Of a DNA stretch of 52,931 bases, positions 34,040 to 43,395 are shown piece by piece. The notes beneath the pieces were generated by a model. It searched no databases, was not told the origin of the DNA, and worked only from the letters and a program-made list of their open reading frames with translations. This stretch comes from CAYZED01 sp964477445 (GTDB lineage: Bacteria; Bacillota; Clostridia; Lutisporales; Lutisporaceae): positions 1 to 52,931 of the forward strand of contig CAYZED010000018.1 in NCBI GenBank assembly GCA_964477445.1, read 5' to 3'. Within the stretch, counting starts at the first letter, position 1. Each line of letters begins with the position of its first letter. Position numbers and translations under genes: made by a program.

Positions 34040-35719
34040 ATGTTTGACAAAGAAAAACTAGATCAAATTAAATCAACTTCAGATACTTGGGAGACTAATG
34101 TAGTTGAGAAAACTTTACCAAGGAATCCTGAGAGAAAGATAGTTTTTAGAACGTCTTCTGATGCTGTAATTAAACGAGCATATACTCCAGCGGATATATC
34201 AGATTTTGATTACTCATCTGATTTAGGTATGCCAGGAGAATATCCTTATACAAGAGGTGTCCAAAATACGATGTATAGAGGTCGCTTCTGGACTATGAGA
34301 CAATACGCTGGATTCGCGACTGCGGATGAATCAAATAAGAGATATAAGTATCTCCTAGAACAAGGACAGACAGGTCTTTCAGTTGCATTCGATCTTCCAA
34401 CCCAAATTGGTTACGATTCAGATCACGAACTCTCTGAAGGTGAAGTTGGTAAGGTGGGCGTGGCTATTGATTCACTTAAAGATATGGAAATACTTTTTGA
34501 TGGGATACCAATGGATAAGGTTTCTACATCGATGACCATAAACGCTCCAGCATCTGTACTATTAGCTATGTACATTGCAGTAGCTGAAAAACAAGGAATT
34601 CCTTCAGAAGCACTATCTGGTACTATCCAAAATGACATATTGAAAGAGTACATTGCTAGGGGAACCTATATTTTCCCTGTTGATCCTTCAATGAGACTTA
34701 TTACAAATATATTTGAATATTGCAGCAAACATGTTCCTAAATGGAATACAATTTCTATTTCGGGATATCATATCAGAGAAGCTGGTTCTAATGCAGCTCA
34801 GGAAGTTGCATTTACATTAGCAGATGGTATTGCTTATGTTGACGCTGCGATTAAAGCTGGTCTTGGTGTTGATGATTTTGCTCCAAGATTGTCATTCTTC
34901 TTTAATGCACATAATGATTTGCTTGAAGAAGTAGCTAAGTATAGAGCCGCCAGAAAAATTTGGGCAAAAATCATGAAAGAAAGATTTAACGCAAAAAGTC
35001 CTAAATCAATGATGCTCAGATTCCATACTCAAACAGGTGGTTCGACATTGACTGCACAACAACCTGATAATAATATTGTCAGAGTTGCAATACAGACATT
35101 AGCAGCAGTATTAGGTGGAACACAGTCACTTCACACGAATTCGAAAGATGAAGCATTAGCACTTCCTACAGAAGATGCAGTTAGAATAGCTCTAAGAACA
35201 CAACAAATCGTAGCATACGAAAGCGGAGTTACAGAAACAGCAGATCCGCTAGCTGGTTCATATTATGTTGAAAGTTTAACTTCGGATATTGAGAAAAAAG
35301 CTGAAGAATATATAAAGAAAATTGATGAAATGGGTGGCGCGGCTAGAGCTATTGAAAGAGGATATATCCAAAAAGAGATACAGGATAGTGCATATAAGTA
35401 TCAAAAGGAAATTGAGAGTAACGAAAGAGTTATAGTTGGAATGAATAAATTCCAAATAAAAGAGGGTTCCCCTAAAGGCCTATTAAGAGTTGATCCTATA
35501 GTTGGAGAAATGCAAAAAACTAAACTTGTAAAGCTCAGAGCTGAAAGAGATAATAAAAAAGTTGATGAAACATTAGTTGCGCTTAAGAGTGCCTGCGATA
35601 CAGAAGAAAACTTAATGCCATATATTATTGACGCTGTTAGAAGTTATGCTACACTTGGCGAAATATGTGGGGTAATGAGAGAAGTTTTTGGCGAATATCA
35701 GCAGTCGATCGTGCTTTAA
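34040..35719 (+). CDS. Methylmalonyl-CoA mutase, catalytic large subunit
   Basis: This 559-residue protein is the catalytic TIM-barrel part of B12-dependent acyl-CoA mutases, interconverting methylmalonyl-CoA and succinyl-CoA. Typical blocks are YPYTRGVQNTMYRGRFWTMRQYAGF, shown here only by its ends YPYTRG and RQYAG, then FDLPTQIGYDSD and RFHTQTGGSTLTAQQP. The B12-binding domain is absent and encoded separately by the next gene. ATG 34040 behind AAGGAGG is the start. Related mutases (isobutyryl- or ethylmalonyl-CoA) share the fold; the linked epimerase and MmdA favour methylmalonyl-CoA. Confidence 0.92.
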   Translation: MFDKEKLDQIKSTSDTWETNVVEKTLPRNPERKIVFRTSSDAVIKRAYTPADISDFDYSSDLGMPGEYPYTRGVQNTMYRGRFWTMRQYAGFATADESNKRYKYLLEQGQTGLSVAFDLPTQIGYDSDHELSEGEVGKVGVAIDSLKDMEILFDGIPMDKVSTSMTINAPASVLLAMYIAVAEKQGIPSEALSGTIQNDILKEYIARGTYIFPVDPSMRLITNIFEYCSKHVPKWNTISISGYHIREAGSNAAQEVAFTLADGIAYVDAAIKAGLGVDDFAPRLSFFFNAHNDLLEEVAKYRAARKIWAKIMKERFNAKSPKSMMLRFHTQTGGSTLTAQQPDNNIVRVAIQTLAAVLGGTQSLHTNSKDEALALPTEDAVRIALRTQQIVAYESGVTETADPLAGSYYVESLTSDIEKKAEEYIKKIDEMGGAARAIERGYIQKEIQDSAYKYQKEIESNERVIVGMNKFQIKEGSPKGLLRVDPIVGEMQKTKLVKLRAERDNKKVDETLVALKSACDTEENLMPYIIDAVRSYATLGEICGVMREVFGEYQQSIVL

Positions 35720-35742
35720 GAAATTAAGAGGAGGTAACGAAA

Positions 35743-36138
35743 TTGGAAAAAACTATAAGAATTGTAGTTGCTAAGCCTGGTCTTGATGGACATGACAGAG
35801 GCGCGAAAGTAGTAGCTAGAGCGTTTAGAGATGCAGGAATGGAAGTAATATATACAGGGCTTCGTCAGACACCGGAACAAATTGTTGAAACAGTTATTCA
35901 GGAAGATGCTGATTGCCTTGCTATGAGTATATTGTCAGGCGCACATAATCATCTGTTTCCTAAAGTTATGAGACTGCTAAAAGAAAAAGGTGTTGATGAC
36001 GTTCTTGTAATAGGCGGCGGAGTTATTCCGGAAGATGATATTCCAGGTTTATTAGAGGCAGGAATTGCCGCAGTATTTACACCGGGAACACTTACACAAA
36101 CCACAATAGACTTCATAAAATCCAACCTTAAGAAGTAG
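35743..36138 (+). CDS. Methylmalonyl-CoA mutase, cobalamin-binding small subunit
   Basis: This 131-residue B12-binding protein completes the split mutase. The DxHxxG motif is present as GLDGHDRGAK, which supplies the lower axial His, followed by SILSGAH and VIGGGVIP. It starts with TTG after GAGGAGG and lies 23 bases behind the large subunit. Splitting the mutase into two chains is common in anaerobes. Confidence 0.93.
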   Translation: MEKTIRIVVAKPGLDGHDRGAKVVARAFRDAGMEVIYTGLRQTPEQIVETVIQEDADCLAMSILSGAHNHLFPKVMRLLKEKGVDDVLVIGGGVIPEDDIPGLLEAGIAAVFTPGTLTQTTIDFIKSNLKK

Positions 36139-36195
36139 AAAATATTAGTGCTTTCGGGAAAGTACTTTAAGTGAAATACTTTAAGGTGGTAAGTT

Positions 36196-37134
36196 ATGGA
36201 TTTAAAAAAAGAACTATTGGCAGGAAATAAGCGTGCCGCGGCCAGACTAATTTCTCTACTTGAAAATGGAGATAAAGAAGCTATAAATATATTAAAAGAA
36301 TTATATAAAATAACCGGGAAGGCTCGAGTGATTGGTATCACCGGGCCTCCTGGTGCAGGTAAAAGTACTGTAACTGACAGATTAACTAAGCTTCTTAGAA
36401 AAAAGGGTCATTCTGTCGGGATTGTCGCAGTTGATCCCACAAGCCCATTTACTGGTGGAGCTATTTTAGGAGATAGAGTCCGAATGACGGACTTGGCGAC
36501 AGATCAAGGTGTCTTTATTAGAAGTATGGGAACGAGAGGTGCCTTAGGTGGCCTCTCAAAAGCAGCACACGCAGCGGTAAATGTACTTGATATCTATGGC
36601 TGTGATTATATTTTTATCGAAACTGTTGGCGTTGGACAGTCTGAAATTGATATAGTGAAAGTAGCAGACACTATACTAATGGTTATGGTTCCAGGTTTGG
36701 GTGATGATATACAAGCCATTAAAGCTGGAATAATGGAAATTGGAGACGTGTTTGTTGTTAACAAATCTGATCGAGATGGTTCTGAGAGAACAGCACTTGA
36801 ACTTGAAGCGATGCTCGATTTTAATCGAGATCAGGAATATAGACCACCGGTTATAAATATTATTGCTAGAGATAATACTAAAATTGATGTTTTGCTAGAA
36901 AAACTTGAAGAGCATATGAAATATATGCATGAGAGTGGTAAATTTGAGGCGAGACATAGAATCAATGTTAAAACCGAAATATTTGAATTATTTAAAAATT
37001 ACATTATGTCCACAGTTGGGGAAATGGGAGAAAATTCTGAACTTGCGTTAGAATTAGTCGATTCGGTAGTAAATAAGGCATCGGATCCATATACTGCTGT
37101 TGAAAGGCTAGTTGAAGCGTTTAAACGTGTATAA
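36196..37134 (+). CDS. meaB: MeaB-type GTPase chaperone of methylmalonyl-CoA mutase
   Basis: This 312-residue G3E-family GTPase protects and reloads the mutase with adenosylcobalamin. The P-loop GPPGAGKST is at 50-58, then VDPTSPFTGGAILGDRVRM, IETVGVGQSE and VNKSDRDG for guanine binding. Its place after the two mutase subunits is the standard linkage. Confidence 0.94.
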   Translation: MDLKKELLAGNKRAAARLISLLENGDKEAINILKELYKITGKARVIGITGPPGAGKSTVTDRLTKLLRKKGHSVGIVAVDPTSPFTGGAILGDRVRMTDLATDQGVFIRSMGTRGALGGLSKAAHAAVNVLDIYGCDYIFIETVGVGQSEIDIVKVADTILMVMVPGLGDDIQAIKAGIMEIGDVFVVNKSDRDGSERTALELEAMLDFNRDQEYRPPVINIIARDNTKIDVLLEKLEEHMKYMHESGKFEARHRINVKTEIFELFKNYIMSTVGEMGENSELALELVDSVVNKASDPYTAVERLVEAFKRV

Positions 37135-37284
37135 TAAAATTTATATAGACAAACAAGAGATAAAAAAATATAATTATAAAGATGATAATTATGACTAGGT
37201 ACTAATTTTAATATCATTTATCATATGCGTTGTTTATTAACGCAAAATTATATAATTCTTATGATTATCAAAGGGGGAAAAGAA

Positions 37285-37686
37285 TTGATTCAGAAACTAG
37301 ATCATATTGGGATAGCGGTTAATAATCTTGATGAAGCACTAAAACTATATTCTGAAGTTTTGGGATTAGAATTAGTAGGGACCGAAATAGTAGAAGAACA
37401 AAAGGTTAGAGTTGCATTCTTGCCAGTTGGAGATACAGAAGTTGAACTTCTAGAATCAACGTCACCTGATGGCCCAATTTCTAAATTTATTGAAGCAAAG
37501 GGACAAGGAATTCAACACTTAGCTTTCAAGGTTGATGATATTGATGCAGCTATAGAAGAGATGAAAGAAAAAGGCATGAGAATGATCGACGAAAAGCCGA
37601 GATATGGAGCTGGTGGAGCTAGAATCGCTTTTATGCACCCAAAAAGCTCGAATGGTGTTTTAATCGAACTTTGTGAAAGAAAATAG
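37285..37686 (+). CDS. mce: Methylmalonyl-CoA epimerase
   Basis: This 133-residue protein of the vicinal-oxygen-chelate (glyoxalase) fold interconverts (R)- and (S)-methylmalonyl-CoA. Metal ligands are visible as His in LDHIGIAV, His in QHLAFKV and Glu in LIELCE. TTG 37285 behind AAGGGGG gives the normal family N-terminus MIQKLDHIG. It links the mutase to the carboxyltransferase. Confidence 0.93.
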   Translation: MIQKLDHIGIAVNNLDEALKLYSEVLGLELVGTEIVEEQKVRVAFLPVGDTEVELLESTSPDGPISKFIEAKGQGIQHLAFKVDDIDAAIEEMKEKGMRMIDEKPRYGAGGARIAFMHPKSSNGVLIELCERK

Positions 37687-37753
37687 AAGTAAGAAGTAGA
37701 AATAAAAATTAATATCGAAGTAGAAATAGAAATAGATAACGGAGGAATTTATA

Positions 37754-39298
37754 ATGCACGACAGACTAAATGACTTGCGCGAAAAGCGTACTGCCATTGA
37801 ACAAGGCGGAGGCGCTGACAGAATAGCAAAACATCATAAATCAGGTAAACTCACAGCTAGAGAGAGAATTGAAACATTGCTTGATTCAGGCAGCTTCGTA
37901 GAACTTGATGCATTTGTTAAACACAGATGTGTTGAATTTGGTATGCAGGATGTTGAGGCACCAGCAGAAGGTGTTGTTACAGGCTATGGAACAGTGGCTG
38001 GAAGACTAATTTATATTTACGCACAGGACTTCACAGTTGTTGGTGGTTCGCTAGGTGAAATGCACGCGAAGAAAATATGTAAAGTAATGGATTTGTCCGT
38101 AAAGATGGGCGCACCACTAATTGGAATTAACGATTCCGGTGGAGCTAGAATTCAAGAAGGTGTTGATGCATTATCTGGTTATGGCCAAATATTCTATAGA
38201 AACACTATAGCATCTGGCGTAATTCCTCAGATCTCTGTTATCATGGGACCTTGTGCAGGTGGAGCTGTTTACTCACCAGCATTAACAGACTTTGTTTTCA
38301 TGGTTGAAAAAACTAGCCAAATGTTTATTACAGGCCCACAGGTTATTAAAGCAGTAACTGGTGAAGAAGTAACAGCTGAAGCACTTGGTGGTGCAATGAC
38401 ACATAATAGAACTTCAGGATGCGCACATTTTGTGGCAAAAAATGATCAGGAATGTATTGAAGAGATCAAAACACTTCTTTCTTTCCTTCCATCAAATAAT
38501 CTTGAAACAACACCAATTCTTGAGACAGAAGATGATATTAATAGATTAGCTGATAACCTTATAGATATTATTCCGACTAGTGCTAATAAGCCTTATGATA
38601 TAAAGGACATTATTAAATCGATAGTAGATGATGCTAATTTCTTTGAGGTTCAAGAATATTTTGCTATGAATATTGTTACTGGATTCGCTAGACTTAATGG
38701 TTCGACCATCGGTATTATTGCAAATCAGCCGAAGGTTTTAGCAGGCTGTCTTGATATTAATGCTTCCGATAAAGCCGGTAGATTCATTAGAACTTGCGAT
38801 GCTTTCAATATTCCGATTCTTAACGTAGTTGATGTACCAGGCTTCTTACCTGGAACAAATCAAGAATATGGCGGAATTATTAGACACGGCGCAAAAATGT
38901 TATATGCTTATTCAGAAGCGACAGTGCCAAAGATAACTCTTATAGTGCGAAAAGCATATGGCGGAGCGTATCTTGCTATGTGTTCGAAAGATCTTGGAGC
39001 AGATATGGTATTTGCATGGCCTTCAGCAGAAATTGCTGTTATGGGTCCAGATGGTGCTGCTAATATTATATTTAAAAAAGAAATAGAAACAGCAGATGAT
39101 CCTGCTGCAGCTAGAGCCGAAAAGATAGAAGAATATAGAGACAGATTTGCTACACCTTATATAGCAGCAAGTCGTGGATATGTTGATGATGTAATTGAAC
39201 CTGAAATAACAAGACCAAGATTAATCAGTGCATTTGACATGCTAGCTAGTAAACGTGAAACACGTCCAGCTAAAAAGCATGGCAATTTGCCTGTATAA
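37754..39298 (+). CDS. mmdA: Methylmalonyl-CoA decarboxylase / propionyl-CoA carboxylase carboxyltransferase subunit
   Basis: This 514-residue carboxyltransferase moves CO2 between methylmalonyl-CoA and protein-bound biotin. The two crotonase-like halves carry INDSGGARIQEG and GPCAGGAVYSPALTD in the first and VPGFLPGTNQEYGGIIRHGAK and KAYGGAYLAM in the second. Gene order with a small MmdD/E-like subunit and biotin carrier favours the Na+-pumping methylmalonyl-CoA decarboxylase, but the membrane beta subunit is not in this window. Confidence 0.93.
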   Translation: MHDRLNDLREKRTAIEQGGGADRIAKHHKSGKLTARERIETLLDSGSFVELDAFVKHRCVEFGMQDVEAPAEGVVTGYGTVAGRLIYIYAQDFTVVGGSLGEMHAKKICKVMDLSVKMGAPLIGINDSGGARIQEGVDALSGYGQIFYRNTIASGVIPQISVIMGPCAGGAVYSPALTDFVFMVEKTSQMFITGPQVIKAVTGEEVTAEALGGAMTHNRTSGCAHFVAKNDQECIEEIKTLLSFLPSNNLETTPILETEDDINRLADNLIDIIPTSANKPYDIKDIIKSIVDDANFFEVQEYFAMNIVTGFARLNGSTIGIIANQPKVLAGCLDINASDKAGRFIRTCDAFNIPILNVVDVPGFLPGTNQEYGGIIRHGAKMLYAYSEATVPKITLIVRKAYGGAYLAMCSKDLGADMVFAWPSAEIAVMGPDGAANIIFKKEIETADDPAAARAEKIEEYRDRFATPYIAASRGYVDDVIEPEITRPRLISAFDMLASKRETRPAKKHGNLPV

Positions 39299-39312
39299 TT
39301 GGAGGAGGAAGT

Positions 39313-39579
39313 ATGGGATTTTTCTCAAAACTCTCAAAAAAGAATGCTAACCAAACTGAAAAAGTAAATGATACTATTAAAACAGATGCTAAGATAGATA
39401 CTAAAATTGAAACAAATGAAGGCATTAGTCCTGAAATAGTGGCTGTAATTGCAGCAGCGATTAATTCTATGATGGGACCTACACATAATTTAGTGGTTAG
39501 AAATATTGTTAGATCAAACGATAATTCTCCAGAATGGGCAAAAGCATCTAGAAGAGATGTTATGGCTAGTAGATTCTAA
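39313..39579 (+). CDS. Small MmdD/MmdE-like decarboxylase subunit without membrane helix
   Basis: This 88-residue protein matches the C-terminal half of delta/gamma subunits of Na+-pumping decarboxylases: SPEIVAVIAAAINSMMG, then a C-terminus PEWAKASRRDVMASRF that binds the carboxyltransferase. The usual N-terminal membrane helix is missing and replaced by a polar Lys/Asn/Thr-rich stretch, so it cannot anchor the complex by itself, resembling the epsilon subunit of Veillonella more than delta. It follows GGAGGAGGAAG 14 bases after mmdA. Confidence 0.75.
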   Translation: MGFFSKLSKKNANQTEKVNDTIKTDAKIDTKIETNEGISPEIVAVIAAAINSMMGPTHNLVVRNIVRSNDNSPEWAKASRRDVMASRF

Positions 39580-39659
39580 AAAACTCGAAAGCTCTATTCT
39601 AAAAATTCTACAGTTACTATTTTATTCATAAAAAACTAATAAAAATGGAGGAATATATA

Positions 39660-40058
39660 ATGAAAAAATTTAAGATAAGTGTAAATGGTACATCCTATGA
39701 TGTTGAAGTTGAAGAAATAAAGGATGGTGTAGTTGTTTCGGCTCCAACGCCGAAAGCGGCACCTGCAGCAGTAGCGTCACCAGCAGCACCTAAGGCAGCA
39801 CCGGCACCTGCAGCACCTAAAGCTGCAGCAGCGATCCCTGAAGGATCATATACAGTAAATGCTCCTATGCCAGGTACAATTTTATCAATAAAAGTTGCGC
39901 CAGGAGATGTTGTAAAAAGAGGAACTGTTCTTCTTATTCTTGAAGCAATGAAAATGGAAAATGAAATTCAAGCAGATAGAGATGGAACAGTGGCATCTAT
40001 AGCAGTTTCACAAGGTGATTCAGTTAGTACGAATCAGGTTTTACTGGCTTTGGCTTAA
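39660..40058 (+). CDS. Biotin carboxyl carrier protein of methylmalonyl-CoA decarboxylase
   Basis: This 132-residue carrier has a short N-terminal strand region, an Ala/Pro-rich flexible linker at about 30-65 and a C-terminal biotinyl domain with EAMKMEN, whose Lys is biotinylated. ATG 39660 is preferred (GGAGG upstream). Biotin ligase birA follows after a terminator, a fitting neighbour. Confidence 0.93.
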   Translation: MKKFKISVNGTSYDVEVEEIKDGVVVSAPTPKAAPAAVASPAAPKAAPAPAAPKAAAAIPEGSYTVNAPMPGTILSIKVAPGDVVKRGTVLLILEAMKMENEIQADRDGTVASIAVSQGDSVSTNQVLLALA

Positions 40059-40121
40059 TATTTAGTTACTTTAAAATTATTTAGAATTTAAACTATCAAG
40101 AAATTAAACTATTGTATTTAT

Positions 40122-40153
40122 GCTCATCGCTTTATAAGTCGATGAGCTTTTTT
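40122..40153 (+). terminator. Terminator after the methylmalonyl-CoA operon
   Basis: GCTCATCG (40122-40129) pairs perfectly with CGATGAGC (40140-40147), followed by six T residues. Confidence 0.9.
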
Positions 40154-40221
40154 GAAGAAAAAATATTTTTCTCATTTAGTAATAATGGTAGTGTTAAATT
40201 TGTATGAGGAGGTGTCCAATT

Positions 40222-41313
40222 TTGAATTCAAGAATCATTGAAGAACTAATGGAAAAAGACGGATATATTTCAGGTGAAGAGCTATCTGTTAAATTAGGGG
40301 TTTCTAGAACTGCGATTTGGAAGCATATCGAAGAGCTGCGCCGCAAGGGTTTCAAAATTGAAAGCAGTTCAAGAAAGGGCTATATATTAAAAAAAAGCAC
40401 TGAAGAACTAAACTCAATCATTATAAAAAAATCATTGGACACTTGCTTTATTGGAAAGGATATTGAAATATTCGAAACCATAGACTCAACTAATGATGAA
40501 GCAAAAAGAAGGGCTTCAAATAGTTTTGAGAACGGCTTGGTAATTTTGTCAGAAGAGCAAAAAGCCGGTCGCGGAAGACTCGGACGAATATGGGAATCAC
40601 AAAAATCAAAAGGCATATTTATGAGCATTCTTTTAAAACCTACTAATCTTGAACCGAATCATGGTTCAAGGCTGACACTAATAGCTGCGGTTGCAATCGT
40701 AAAAGCAATAGAAAAGCAATTAGTAAGGGAACAAGAAGATGTAGTAATTACGACAAATGAAAAGCGATTAAACTTAACAAAAAATAAGGTATTAGGACAT
40801 TCGATAGGACATTCGATAGAAAATTCGATAGAAAATAAATTGAGTATCAAGTGGCCAAATGACATATTATTCGATGGAAAAAAGATTTGTGGAATACTGA
40901 CAGAAATGAGCGCTGATATTGACAGAATACATTGGTTGATACTAGGTATCGGAGTCAATGTACTTAATAATTCTGAAGACTTTCCAGAAGAGCTAAGTAA
41001 TATTGCTACTTCTTTAAAAATAGCAACGGGCGAAACTTTTGACAGAAATATTCTTATTGCAGATATACTAAATATTTTGGAAGAGTTATATTTGCCTTTC
41101 GAGAAAAATGGAGAGATTAAACATATTTTAGATTTTTATAGAGATAGATCTCTTGTAGCAGACAGAAAGCTGCTAATTCACCGTAGAGGAGAAATAACAG
41201 AGTGTGTGGGAATAACGGTTACAGATGAAGGTTATTTACGTGTACGGCATATAGATGGGGAAATAGAGGATGTTTATTTTGGGGAGGTAACGGTGCGGTT
41301 GGACGCTAGTTAA
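40222..41313 (+). CDS. birA: Bifunctional biotin ligase / biotin repressor BirA
   Basis: This 363-residue protein has an N-terminal winged helix (SGEELSVKLGVSRTAIWKHIEELRRKG), a catalytic domain with GRGRLGRIWES and KWPNDI, and a C-terminal SH3-like domain. It should attach biotin to the carrier upstream and regulate biotin genes. An extra Gly/His/Ser/Ile/Glu/Asn repeat of 4-residue units lies near residues 192-206, between the core strands. TTG 40222 behind AGGAGGTG is preferred to ATG 40204, which overlaps that site. Confidence 0.93.
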   Translation: MNSRIIEELMEKDGYISGEELSVKLGVSRTAIWKHIEELRRKGFKIESSSRKGYILKKSTEELNSIIIKKSLDTCFIGKDIEIFETIDSTNDEAKRRASNSFENGLVILSEEQKAGRGRLGRIWESQKSKGIFMSILLKPTNLEPNHGSRLTLIAAVAIVKAIEKQLVREQEDVVITTNEKRLNLTKNKVLGHSIGHSIENSIENKLSIKWPNDILFDGKKICGILTEMSADIDRIHWLILGIGVNVLNNSEDFPEELSNIATSLKIATGETFDRNILIADILNILEELYLPFEKNGEIKHILDFYRDRSLVADRKLLIHRRGEITECVGITVTDEGYLRVRHIDGEIEDVYFGEVTVRLDAS

Positions 41314-41340
41314 AGTTTACTAATTGTACATATTTACTAC

Positions 41341-41370
41341 TTGCTATATACTATATTATGTATCTAGCAA
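41341..41370. repeat. Intergenic hairpin before the WG-repeat gene
   Basis: TTGCTA (41341-41346) and TAGCAA (41365-41370), with inner ATAC/GTAT, form an imperfect 30-base palindrome. No T-run follows, so it is either a weak terminator of birA or a regulatory site. Confidence 0.4.
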
Positions 41371-41443
41371 TAACAGCCACATAAACACTGAATATTGGGA
41401 ATATTTAGTTTAAGTAATTTTAATTTTGAAGGAGAAAAAGTAC

Positions 41444-43339
41444 ATGAGTAAAAAAACTAAAAAGTCGATCAAGCTAATAAGGAACATTTTTTTAGCGTTT
41501 TGTATACTAAGTTTTACTTTCAGTGCACTAGGTATTAGTACTATTCAAAAAGTTCCAGAAATTACTATTGTTAAGCCTGAATACGTTGAAATAACTGGGT
41601 TGTTTCTCGACAAAACTACCAAATCATTTAAATACTTTATTTTAGATAATGGTGACGGAAAGGGCGTAATAGATTCAAACGGAAAGTTTATTATACCTTG
41701 TACTCAAGGATTTGATATATATGCTAATGAACCGGGCGGAATCGTAATTACAAGACAGAGTGAGTATTCAGAAGATGGCGAAAAGATATCCGAAAAATAT
41801 GGAGTCTTTTTAGAAAATGGAACATATATTAAGCCAACTTATGAAGACGCCTATGTATTTGGTGATGATACGATTGCTGTAAAAATTGCTACTGAAAAAG
41901 GGTCTGAAAAAGAAGCTGCATGGGGAATAATCGATACTACTGGTAAATATCTAGCTCAACCGCAATATACACACCTGAATATGTATGGACTTTGTCTTGA
42001 CAAAAATAATCAAGTAGTTATTCTTGATGAAAAAGGAAAAGAGAGATTAAAGACAAGTTATATAGAGGGGTACACATTATCAAAAGATACCTTTGCAGTT
42101 CAATCTGACAAAAATCAGAAGTGGGGTGTAATCGGTATAAATGGTGAAAAGAAAATCGAATTTGAATACGATAGTTTTTGTAGAGCTAATGGAGTTGATA
42201 CCTTATATGAAACATCAAAAGATGAAAAAATTGGTTTGATTGATAATACTGGCAAAGTGATTCTTAAACCAGTGTTTAGTCGCATTGTTATAACAAATAG
42301 TGGAGCTGAATGCTTTAAATATGCAGCGGGAAAGGCTGATAATGGATGGGAGCTATATGATAGCAAGTCAAAATTTATAACAAATATTGAAGCTGGTTGT
42401 GAAGTTACTAATATAAAGTTCAACACTGTTTATGTTCGAAAAGCAGAAAAATATTATGCTATTAATAAGACTACAGGAAAAGTTATTCCTGCCACTGAGA
42501 ACAACGGGAGACTCGGCGAAGAAGATGAAAATCTAGCAATTATAAACTGCGACCAATTTGAAGTGATTACAAAAAACGGTAAAAAGGGAATAATCGATAA
42601 TAGAACCGGAAATGTTGTGCTCAAGCCAATATATAAAAGTATATCATGTGTATATGACGATGTACTAGGTATTAAAAATGTAGCTAATATGACATCAAAG
42701 GATGTTATGTTAATAGCCTACGATTCAAAAAACAAAGCTGGTCTATTTGACATCAGTGGTAAAACGATAGTAAAAAATATATATGATGGTTTTTCTAATT
42801 TTTCGAATGGATATGCGGCAGTTACCTTGAAAAAGAAGGTTGGATTTATAAATAAAACAGGCAAACTTGTAGTGCCAATCAAGTACGATGCAGCTAAATC
42901 AGTTAGTGAAGGATATTTTGCTGTGAAAATCGGAAGTAAATGGGGCTTTGTCAACAATGTTGGAAAAACAATTGTTGCCAATAAATACGAAGATTTATAT
43001 GGATTTGTGGGTGGATTGTCATCATTTAGTTTGAACGGGAAAAGTGGATATCTTGATAAAACTAACAAAATAGTGATCCCTGCGGTTTATGATAATATGC
43101 TCGGCTATTTCTTAAACGATTTAACCTTAGTCATTAAAGCAGAAAAATTAAGCATAATAGATAAAAAGGGTGTTTCAATTAAAACTACAGATGATAAAAT
43201 TGATTATTTTGAAGAGTATAATAATCAGAACTACGCTGATAGATATAAAGGGAAAAAATACGCAGACGATAATTTTAATAAAAATAGTGTAATAATTCTT
43301 AAAACTGAAGATAAACTTGGGCTTTGTTTAATAAAATAA
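41444..43339 (+). CDS. WG-repeat protein with N-terminal membrane anchor
   Basis: This 631-residue protein has a signal or anchor helix at about 15-36 followed by at least nine WG-type beta repeats of roughly 45-60 residues. Repeat cores include WGIIDTTGKYLAQPQY, WGVIGINGEKKIEFEY, VGFINKTGKLVVPIKY and WGFVNNVGKTIVANKY. Such repeats build an extracellular or envelope beta-propeller-like scaffold; the biochemical role is unknown. ATG 41444 follows GGAG. It is flanked by birA and coaX, with no obvious functional link. Confidence 0.85.
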   Translation: MSKKTKKSIKLIRNIFLAFCILSFTFSALGISTIQKVPEITIVKPEYVEITGLFLDKTTKSFKYFILDNGDGKGVIDSNGKFIIPCTQGFDIYANEPGGIVITRQSEYSEDGEKISEKYGVFLENGTYIKPTYEDAYVFGDDTIAVKIATEKGSEKEAAWGIIDTTGKYLAQPQYTHLNMYGLCLDKNNQVVILDEKGKERLKTSYIEGYTLSKDTFAVQSDKNQKWGVIGINGEKKIEFEYDSFCRANGVDTLYETSKDEKIGLIDNTGKVILKPVFSRIVITNSGAECFKYAAGKADNGWELYDSKSKFITNIEAGCEVTNIKFNTVYVRKAEKYYAINKTTGKVIPATENNGRLGEEDENLAIINCDQFEVITKNGKKGIIDNRTGNVVLKPIYKSISCVYDDVLGIKNVANMTSKDVMLIAYDSKNKAGLFDISGKTIVKNIYDGFSNFSNGYAAVTLKKKVGFINKTGKLVVPIKYDAAKSVSEGYFAVKIGSKWGFVNNVGKTIVANKYEDLYGFVGGLSSFSLNGKSGYLDKTNKIVIPAVYDNMLGYFLNDLTLVIKAEKLSIIDKKGVSIKTTDDKIDYFEEYNNQNYADRYKGKKYADDNFNKNSVIILKTEDKLGLCLIK

Positions 43340-43395
43340 GTAATAAATCCGTCAATCGATAGATTCGTAATACATAATTTGAAGGGAAAAAGATA

